A DNA stretch of 27,670 nucleotides from Entrophospora sp. SA101 (Eukaryota; Glomeromycota; Glomeromycetes; Entrophosporales; Entrophosporaceae). Below, piece by piece: positions 20,254 to 27,670 of this stretch. The first letter of the stretch is position 1; every line of letters starts with the position of its first letter. A program made the translations under genes and the position numbers. The notes below the pieces were generated by a model that had not been told where the DNA came from, ran no database searches, and saw only the letters and a program-made list of their open reading frames with translations. The DNA is taken from NCBI GenBank assembly GCA_958430865.1, contig CAUDNR010000632.1, positions 1-27,670 on the forward strand. The letters run 5' to 3'.

Positions 20254-21139
20254 TTAGACAATTACAGCATGAATTTCTACTATTTCAAAATACTTTGAAA
20301 ATAACAAACCAAACTCATTTTCTGTTCTACAACTAACTTCAACTTCTTTTGCTACAATTTTTTTAACGCCTGATTTAGAAAGGATAAAGTTTTCCAATTT
20401 TGCTAAATTATCTTTTTGCAACAGAAATTTAAGATCTGGTAAATCTTCTTCATCGTCCATTTCTGATTTTTTGTTGAAGTCAAGAGAATTGGAATCGGGT
20501 GATGATGGCAAGTAAATCCATTCGTGTGGGTCATTGATGTGATCAAGTTCTGTGGTAATATTTTTTGGAGTTAACGAATTAGGTGATAAATAAAATGTTA
20601 CTTGATGATGTCCACGCTTAGCATGACGTTTTAAAAATGGTATAATAACATCTGAGCATAAAGTGTTCATTCTAAAAATTGATTATTTTTTTTAAAATTA
20701 ATATTATGAAATTAATGTTAATATTAATTTAATCAATTTAATCAATTTACCTTCTAAGAGCAACTAAAATAACAGTGTCTTTCAACGATGAATCTTTGTT
20801 TTGGTAAACGGTCGAATATCCACTTAAAGCTGATTCGTAAGAAGGTAACGTATCCTCGGCATCATCTTCCAATGTATTATCGCTTTGGTATGGTATTCCA
20901 AGATCTCCCATTTGTAATATTACAACTTCTCGAGCAACATTTCTAGGTACGCACAGTTTGCCATGACGAAGATAATCAAGTATAACACCAAACGCCAAAG
21001 GGTTATGATCAATAAATATTTCTTTTTTTGACGATGTGTTGGATACTAGTTTTGCCAATTTACTATCTGGAAAAGATTTAGCAAGTTCTTTTTTTATTTC
21101 AAATTTAGTGCCTCCAACGTTAAAGGTTACTGTTGACAT
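20254..21139 (-). CDS. BTB/POZ (KCTD-type T1) protein, two exons, 268 aa
   Basis: Exons 21139-20751 and 20671-20254, separated by a 79-nt intron (donor GTAAAT, acceptor TTTTTAG) and joined in phase 2 (807 nt). Residues 3-85 are a potassium-channel-tetramerisation type BTB domain: TVTFNVGGTKFEIKKELA at the start, then FIDHNPLAFGVILDYLRHGK, the usual strand-helix ending with a short arm, and GDLGIPY at its close. Such domains form homo-oligomers and often bridge substrates to cullin-3 ubiquitin ligases; that role is inferred here. After an acidic linker comes LPSYESALSGY, which resembles LPxY/PPxY ligand motifs. The second exon (residues 130-268) is a cytosolic-looking domain I do not recognise; it includes HEWIYLPSSP, an acidic patch and a C-terminal FEIVEIHAVIV strand. 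It is divergent from the flotillin gene, with 541 bases between the starts. Confidence 0.85.
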
Positions 21140-21680
21140 GGTTTATTTTTCTCTTGATTAATGTGTGTTATTAGTTAAGTTAATTAATAATGTGTACGTA
21201 TATAAATGAAGTCTAGGTTCAATGATTTTTCTTGATGGAAAAGATGGAATGAATCAAATGACAATTTTAATTTGTCTCGGAGTTATCGTGATACATCCGC
21301 AAATAGCAATATTAATAGTTATGTGTCTCGTTACACATCAGCACCCTATGATCGCTAAATTTGCTATGATTAATTTGGAATGAGATGTTTCGGAATTTAA
21401 ATGAATCACAATCATGGATGGAACACATGGAATACTTTTTTATTTGAATTAAAATGGAAATTTTTTTTTACTTAAATAGTTAAGAATTTTCTCTGACCTT
21501 TTGCCCTTGTCACAAAAATAATTTTTTTTTTTGAATTTCAAACTTTAATCCTTTTTTTTACCTTCGATAAAAAATAACCACAAAATTTAAATTTAAATTA
21601 AAATTGAATTTTAATTGATATTTAAATTCTCTACAATCCTAAAAATTCATAATTTAAAATTATAATTATAATTCGTGATC
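21140..21680. promoter_or_regulatory. divergent intergenic region between BTB and flotillin genes
   Basis: These 541 bases must carry both promoters. A TATATAAA-like word at about 21198-21206 lies some 60 bases upstream of the BTB start codon. The middle (21440-21660) is A/T homopolymer-rich. No defined operator can be assigned. Confidence 0.35.
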
Positions 21681-23735
21681 ATGTATAGAATCAGGTATAA
21701 ATTTGTTTCTAATTAATATATAACTTCATCTTTAAATAATAATCAACGGTAATTAATATCTTTCTATCTATATACGCATATGTTTTACGTACAGTGATCC
21801 AAACCAATATTTGGTAAAAACTGGTGCTTTTATCGATGATGTTAAATTATGTAAAAAGGCATGGATATTCCCTGGCCAAAGGTCCATGTTTTTCGACATC
21901 ACTCCCGCGAATTACACTTTACAACTTCAAGCTATGACTGCAGAAAAATTGGAATTCAATCTTCCTGCTGTGTTTACTATCGGGTAATTATAACAGCTAA
22001 ATAAATAATCTTTACGAAAAAAAAAAAAAATTGTCACTAAATATTCTCTCTATCCATTATAGTCCAAAAGATGAACACAAAAGTCTTGAACGTTATGCCA
22101 AATTGTTGGCAGCACATGATAAAAGTTCAGACCATGTCAAAGATTTAGTTAGGGGTATCATCGAAGGTGAAACCCGTGTAATTGCTGCGGGCATGACTAT
22201 GGAAGAAATTTTTCGTGAAAGAAAAGGATTTAAAGAACAAGTCATCAAAAGTGTACAAGCTGAATTGGATTAAATTATGTAAAAAGGCATGGATATTCCC
22301 TGGCCAAAGGTCCATGTTTTTCGACATCACTCCCGCGAATTACACTTTACAACTTCAAGCTATGACTGCAGAAAAATTGGAATTCAATCTTCCTGCTGTG
22401 TTTACTATCGGGTAATTATAACAGCTAAATAAATAATCTTTACGAAAAAAAAAAAAAATTGTCACTAAATATTCTCTCTATCCATTATAGTCCAAAAGAT
22501 GAACACAAAAGTCTTGAACGTTATGCCAAATTGTTGGCAGCACATGATAAAAGTTCAGACCATGTCAAAGATTTAGTTAGGGGTATCATCGAAGGTGAAA
22601 CCCGTGTAATTGCTGCGGGCATGACTATGGAAGAAATTTTTCGTGAAAGAAAAGGATTTAAAGAACAAGTCATCAAAAGTGTACAAGCTGAATTGGATCA
22701 ATTTGGCCTATTCATTTATAATGCTAATGTTAAACAATTACAAGATACTCAAGGATCTGAATATTTTGCTTACATGGTAAATTTCTTTTTCTTTAAATTT
22801 TTCAAAAAGATTTACCTGAAATATAGAAACTAAGGGATTCTTTATTTTTTTATAGCGTATGAAAACTCATGAAGGTGCTGTGAATCAAGCAAAGGTTGAT
22901 GTTGCTGAAGCTAAATATAAAGGGAATGTAGGAGCTAAAGACCGAGAAGGTTTAACGGTAAGTTTAGGTTTTTAAAATAATTAATATTTCTATTTATTTT
23001 CTATTTATTTATTTATTTGTTTGTTTGTTTGTTTGTTTATTTATTTTTTGATAGGTAAGATAAAGCTCAAAGATTGAAGCTGAAACGGTTTTAGCCGAAA
23101 ATGAACGAAAAGTTACCATTGCACAAGCGGAAATGAATCTCAGCACTAAAAAATCAGAATATGAAAAACAAACAAAAATAGCTGAAATTGAAGCCACACA
23201 AGCTGCAAAGAAACGTGAAGCTGAACTTCAAAAAGAGGTCGAAGAACGTAGATTATTGTCAGAGACCGAAAGGCTTAGAGTCCAATATGTTTCTAAAGCT
23301 AAAGCTGAATTTGAAGCTAATAAAGCAAATTCTGATGCTAAATTATATACTGCTCAAAAAGAAGCTGAAGCTGCACTATACCAAAAACAGAAAGAAGCCG
23401 AAGGTGTGTTATCTTTGTATAACGCTCAAGCCGAGGGTATCAAAAATTTGATGTTAGCATTTAATGGCGATACTCAAGCAGCTGTTCAATACATTATGAT
23501 TGAACGCGGCGTCTTCCAACAATTGGCCAAAGAAAATGCTTCGGCAATCCAAGGCCTTAATCCTAAAATCACTGTTTGGAATACTGGCGGTGAATCTGCT
23601 CAATCTTCTAATAACCCAATCAACAGTATATTTCAATCTTTACCTCCACTTTTATCAACAATTCAAGATCAAACTGGCATTAAACCTCCTACTTGGATTG
23701 CTCAAATGTCTGATAATAACACCTCTTCCACTTGA
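21681..23735 (+). CDS. flotillin-like SPFH protein, five exons, interrupted by a tandem duplication
   Basis: Flotillins are membrane-inner-face scaffold proteins of lipid microdomains. Exon 1 is 21681-21694 (MYRIS), exon 2 is 21795-21983 ([17 protein letters not shown] onward), exon 3 is 22491-22776, exon 4 is 22856-22957, and exon 5 runs to the stop at 23733-23735 from about 23073. This path gives about 417 aa: an SPFH/band-7 domain to about residue 190, then an Ala/Glu/Lys-rich coiled coil with repeated EA pairs ([18 protein letters not shown]). A perfect 428-bp duplication (21843-22270 = 22271-22698) puts an extra exon 3 copy (22063-22270) in between. Using it ends in TAA at 22271-22273 after 137 residues. 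Skipping from donor 21984 to acceptor 22490 restores the normal frame. The exon 4/5 join is also odd: the polypyrimidine-backed acceptor at 23054 leads to TAA at 23061, and only an AAAG acceptor at 23072 stays open. The gene is either damaged or mis-assembled. Confidence 0.85.
21843..22698 (+). repeat. perfect 428-bp tandem duplication within the flotillin gene
   Basis: 21843-22270 is repeated base for base at 22271-22698, including a 14-A run inside the intron. Each copy spans the 3' part of exon 2, the intron and most of exon 3. The junction shows only 1 base of shared sequence (T), so there is almost no microhomology. Confidence 0.95.
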
Positions 23736-23999
23736 ACTCAATAGACAATTTATTTTCTTTGCTTAATAATCATTATAATTATATATATCATTCTTATTAT
23801 TATATATTTTATTACTTATTTTACCATTGTATATAAGCTGAATTGGAAAGCATTTTAATATAAAGTTCTATTATTAATATTAATAAACCCATCATCTTTT
23901 TAGAAAATCAAAAATTTTTATTATTATTTGACGAATAAAAGTCACGTGAATAAATAAAATAAATAAATTTTTTTTTAAAGAAATTTAAATTTTAATATA

Positions 24000-25584
24000 A
24001 TGTCCTTTCCACTTGACGATTACCTTGCTAAAAAATATGGCGGAACATCCTCCTCCTCTTCTACCTCTTTAACAAAAGTTCCAAAAAAAAAGAAAAAACA
24101 AAAAACTTCAAAAGCAACAAAAGCAACACCGAAAAGTATAATTGGCAATTTTTCCATTATTGATGAAGAGGAGATAACCGAGAAATGGAAAAATGTTCAG
24201 TCAGAAGATGACGACGATGAAGTTCCTGTTATAGGTAAACGGTTGCTTTAAGATTATGTAAATATATTAATTACTTTATCGTAGTTGTCAGACTAACTTC
24301 TCCTCCTTTTAATTTAAAAAGTTGTTGATGCATCAATCATGGAGCAAGAAGAAAGAAATAAAAAATGGAAGCCAATCGCAATCGAACCAGAGGATGAAAA
24401 ACCACAACTAGGTAAATAGAATAACAATAATTGAAACTGAATTGAATTAAACGATTACGCAATATAAAGACAAATCTTTCATTAACATAGAACATTAAAC
24501 TGCTTTTAGTGTTACCATCAAAAGAAGTTATGGAAGATATTATTTCAGCAACAACAACGACGGCGACAACATCAAACTCTGCTAAAATTGAAGATAGCAC
24601 ATTAAATGAAAATACTACTACTTCCTCTGCAAAAAAACGCAAAAAAGCTAGATCAGTATCACCTACACCTAAAATGTCATCAGGTTTGAGTGCTGGTTTA
24701 CATACATATGATAAAGCACGTAAAGAAATGGCTTTGGTTGAAAAAAAAAAGCGAGACGAGCTAACAAATTTAGATCCATCGTTATCTGGTAAAGGTGCTG
24801 ACGTTATACATCGTGATAAATCAGGTAATTAATAAAAAATTTTTTTTGCTTTTAATTTAGATACACACATACATGTATTTTAAAATATTACTTTTGCTAT
24901 TGCTATCTATCTAGGAAGAAAAATTGACATAGTAGCACAAAGAGCAGAAGAACGCAAGAGAATTGAAGAAGAAGAAAAAAATATGAAATGGGGTAGGGAA
25001 GAAGAAATCAAAAAAGAAGAAGTATTGTTGAATAAACCATTGGCAATGTATGTTTACTAATATAGCACAATCTTTTATAAAAACTTTTTTGTTTGTTATT
25101 AAGTTAAAGTTAAAAGCATATATTATTATCAATAGATATAAAGATGACGTGGAATTAAACGAGGAATTGAAAGCAAAAGGACGTTGGAATGACCCGGCGG
25201 CAGATTTCTTGAGTAGTGTAAGTGTTATATATGTGTGTGTGTGTGTGTGTGTATATAATTAGTTAGAATAATAATTTTTAATTCTAATCTATCTATTTAT
25301 TGATTAATTTAGAAAAAGAAAAAAAAAGGGTTGGAAAGACCACGATATAAAGGACTACAACCGCAACCAAATAGATTCAACATAGACCCAGGCTATAGAT
25401 GGGATGGTGTTGGTAAGTTTGATTTTCTAATCACGTTATTATTACTATTGTTATCATTATAATTAATGATAATTTGTTTAATTTAGATCGGTCTAATGGA
25501 TTTGAAAGACAATATTTTGAAAAAATCAATGATAGAATTTCACTAGAAAAACAAGCATACAGTTGGTCAGTTGAAGATATGTGA
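24000..25584 (+). CDS. BUD13: pre-mRNA-splicing factor Bud13, seven exons, 350 aa
   Basis: Subunit of the RES complex (with Snu17 and Pml1) that binds the activated spliceosome and helps splicing and nuclear retention of pre-mRNA. Exons 24000-24234, 24322-24411, 24510-24824, 24915-25047, 25136-25217, 25313-25412 and 25487-25584 join in phase (1053 nt). The N-terminus [15 protein letters not shown] is the usual Bud13 start. A Lys/Ser-rich linker, acidic patch and Ser/Thr-rich middle follow. The conserved C-terminal domain (about residues 205-350) shows [12 protein letters not shown], then [51 protein letters not shown] and the terminal SWSVEDM, all hallmarks of the family. It is longer than yeast Bud13 (266 aa) and shorter than human (619 aa) because the disordered linker varies. 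I see no defect. The six introns are 72-98 nt, one with a (GT)n tract. Confidence 0.97.
25229..25254. repeat. (GT)n tract in BUD13 intron 5
   Basis: About ten GT units lie just after the donor at 25218, flanked by TATAT. Confidence 0.75.
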
Positions 25585-25904
25585 AAATAATATAATAGAT
25601 AAAGAATCAGATTTTATATATTTTCATTGAAGATAGTTACAAACAGACATTTTATTATCATTAAGTTAGATTATATTTATTCAATTAATTATTTTTTAAT
25701 AAAATATTTCAATATGTGTGCGCTCGACTCTTTTTACATTAAAATATTGGAAATACCATACTATCCTAATCATTACAAGTAAAACATTACAATATGTAAT
25801 ATTAATAATTCTTCAGAAGAAATGTTTCTTTTTATAGTTATCTTTAGTCTCTAGATTCAGAAATTAAAGAAGATCATTCATTATTCTTATCCATTGCTTT
25901 ATCT

Positions 25905-25938
<34 letters not shown>

Positions 25939-26648
25939 TGGCACATATATACTATAATTATAATTACGATTATTACGTTTTCACGATAAAACTACTATTA
26001 TCTTTATAGATCTACCATGTATTTTTATTTCCACTCAAAGTTGTGCATTTTTACGAATTTTTACTATTGAAATCAAAATCCTACTACACATATATATGAA
26101 AAATGAAGATTTATATATGTACTGGTAAATCATATTAATATGATGTGGAACACCTCAACCGAATATGTATAGTAATCTTAATAATAAACCAGAAAAGCTC
26201 TCAAATTATCTCAATGCTCACAAACATGTAAACTGAAATGTCTGTTTTTTTTATAATGTTGACGACATTTGATGATTGAACTTTAGATGTTTCGGTTGGG
26301 TTTTTGAGTTACAAGTGTATTTATACTTCTTGAAGTATTATATTTTTGTCCAAGAATGATAAATGATGGATGACTAATTGTGATTATTAATGCTAAATGC
26401 CAAAAACGCGCTATGGATTCATTGATGACTGACTCCTTGGATATATAAAAAAACTTGATTGACAATAATTGAGACCCCAATTTACTATCCTCTTCTACTA
26501 ACAATATTGATGTTATCGGGCAATCACTATTAAGCTATTTCAAGTTCTTAAATACCACAACAAAGACAAACTTGCAGCATAGAAATAAATGATACGTTTT
26601 GTTTTGTTTTTTTTTTTATATTCTAAAAATTTAATTTTAAATTTTATA
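25585..26648. other. intergenic downstream of BUD13
   Basis: AT-rich spacer. It includes a (TTA)n microsatellite at about 25907-25937. The open frame at 26283-26504 (-) has no recognisable feature and no splice partners. No RNA gene is seen. Confidence 0.4.
25907..25937. repeat. (TTA)n microsatellite
   Basis: About ten TTA units. Read on the minus strand it encodes a short Asn run followed by EDKAMDKNNE and a stop, which could mimic coding sequence. Confidence 0.75.
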
Positions 26649-26884
26649 GAAAAAAATGATGAATTTGATGTTACATCCCAACAACATACTACTTCCAAGA
26701 ATCAATTTACATAATAACAATCTTACTCTTGCAAGCTCTTTCACTCCTTGACTAATTCTGATCAATTAGATGATACATCTGACCAATCAATTAACACACC
26801 TGCTTCAGCAAGTGTATCTGATATACAAAACAAAATGGAATACTTTGTCAATTTCCTCAAGGAAATTTTTAGAATTGTACTATA
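26649..26884 (+). pseudogene. decayed terminal-exon-like fragment
   Basis: Not recognised. After an acceptor-like TTTATAG (26644-26650) the frame reads NDEFDVTSQQHTTSKNQFT, then two consecutive TAA stops. It continues open in the same frame for about 55 codons (SDQSINTPASASVSDIQ and NKMEYFVNFLKEIFRIVL) to a TAA near 26884. The Ser/Thr/Gln-rich then amphipathic pattern looks like the tail of a protein that has acquired stops. No intact start or partner exon is visible. Confidence 0.3.
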
Positions 26885-27382
26885 AATTGTTTATTTTTAT
26901 CCAGTTTAAATTTTATGAAATAAAATTTTTAAAAAAATGACAATCATCAACGCACTAATTACACTACCGCTTTATATCAAAGCTCACAATTGTTGTCTTT
27001 TTTTACTAAAGCATTTTGCTTTCAAAAAGAAATAAAATAATGTTTTTATTTAAGAGTTTTATTATGATAATGGTTTTACAGGGTTTTATTTTATTTGAAT
27101 GTTAATGTGGTATTTGTACACCCTGTTTGTTCAAGTGAGAACCCAAACAAAGTTATCTTCTACTCCCACTTTTTCAAGTGAAGACCAGAAGTTCATTCAT
27201 TATCATTAAGTTGGTTGAATGTCTAATAAAAATTTTTATTATTATTCACATTTTGTCTCCTCATACTAGTAATAATTATCAAGCTAACAGATTCAATGTA
27301 TAAAGTAATTAAACTGTAACTAATGAAAAATATGTGAAAAATATATAAAGAAAATATAATAATCTAACATTGTATCTATCTA
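26885..27382. other. intergenic, no gene seen
   Basis: AT-rich. It contains the 3' flank of the minus-strand TLDc gene. A near-repeat of TTCAAGTGA occurs at 27132 and 27174 (context AAGTGAGAACC and AAGTGAAGACC), too short to classify. Confidence 0.4.
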
Positions 27383-27670
27383 TTATATATTTTTTTTATC
27401 AATTATTTGAAAAACTTCCAATTTATCAAATCTACTACCATTTACTATATTGATATTACTATATGCAAAATTATTAATAACAATAGTACCCTTAGCTTGA
27501 AAATAAATATCATTCCAACCAAAAATAGCTAAATGTGAAGGACTGCAGTAAATTGCATGTTGATGATGTTGATGATTGATAACATAACTAAATTGTGCAG
27601 TATTAATATTATTTCTATTGCTTATATTAAATATAAAACTTTCAGTTGTATTTTTATAATCACTTCCATC
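27383..27670 (-). CDS. TLDc-domain protein, C-terminal 95 aa, cut by the window edge
   Basis: The minus-strand frame enters from beyond 27670 and ends in TAA at 27385-27383. The 95 residues match the C-terminal half of a TLDc domain: SFIFNISNRNNINTAQFSYV, then the strand HAIYCSPSHLAIFGWNDIYF (glycine before the W-N-D-I/L turn), then FAYSNINIVNGSRF and the closing strand KLEVFQIIDKK, where TLDc proteins usually have E-V-F/W-x-I. TLDc domains are linked to oxidative-stress resistance and V-ATPase regulation. In Glomeromycotina they are commonly fused to an N-terminal BTB domain, which would lie outside this window. The match is by pattern and not by alignment, so a divergent related fold is possible. 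Codon use agrees with neighbours. Confidence 0.6.
   Translation of the reverse strand, partial: DGSDYKNTTESFIFNISNRNNINTAQFSYVINHQHHQHAIYCSPSHLAIFGWNDIYFQAKGTIVINNFAYSNINIVNGSRFDKLEVFQIIDKKNI

Noticed and set aside
26283..26504. 73-codon minus-strand frame
   Set aside because: Reads smoothly but has no motif, no exon partner and no support beyond being open.
1..27670. tRNA, rRNA and CRISPR arrays
   Set aside because: I scanned for T-loop words (GGTTCGA/GGTTCAA and complements) and for spaced repeats on both strands and found none convincing; a covariance search would be decisive.

Overview
The window reads as nuclear DNA from an arbuscular-mycorrhizal-type fungus (Glomeromycotina, close to Rhizophagus or relatives). 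It is very AT-rich. Genes are split by short GT-AG introns, mostly about 60-110 nt, and proteins carry long Asn/Ser/Thr tracts. The gene set (Sel1-repeat kinase-like protein, BTB and TLDc proteins, a flotillin, a PD-(D/E)XK nuclease-like protein) fits that lineage. The organism call is inference from content; no marker gene is present.

Layout. 1-830 is a patch less AT-rich than the rest, with a possible small minus-strand spliced ORF. 1291-3334 (+) is a nine-exon gene with an apparent PD...EVK nuclease signature. 3335-5234 is non-coding and holds a 335-bp Mutator-like MITE with a 9-bp target duplication, plus an orphan exon-like ORF. 5235-5600 (-) is a small Asn-rich orphan. 6197-8731 (-) is a complete ten-exon amidase-signature gene of 568 aa, including a 7-nt microexon. 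8949-9328 (+) is a weak two-exon candidate. 9373-11169 (+) is an intronless 598-aa membrane or amphipathic orphan. 12101-15701 (+) is a 1090-aa kinase-like protein with Sel1 repeats in which both catalytic aspartates are asparagine, so it is a predicted pseudokinase. 15937-16080 is a second MITE with nested hairpins. 16219-16981 (+) is a small charged orphan. 16982-20253 is mostly empty, with decayed coding fragments. 20254-21139 (-) is a KCTD-type BTB protein and, divergent from it, 21681-23735 (+) is a flotillin carrying a perfect 428-bp tandem duplication. 24000-25584 (+) is the splicing factor BUD13 (seven exons, 350 aa). 25585-27382 is intergenic with one decayed ORF. 27383-27670 (-) is the C-terminal end of a TLDc protein cut by the window edge.

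Housekeeping functions (BUD13, amidase, flotillin) are interleaved with fast-evolving, lineage-expanded families (pseudokinase/Sel1, BTB, TLDc, nuclease-like) and with small non-autonomous transposons. There is no operon logic. The most notable points are the pseudokinase with a helical N-terminal region (possibly MLKL/HeLo-like in layout), the flotillin duplication that introduces a stop codon but can be spliced around, and the nuclease-like gene with a basic N-terminus. Exon joins were worked out by hand from phase and splice consensus; no transcript evidence was available.
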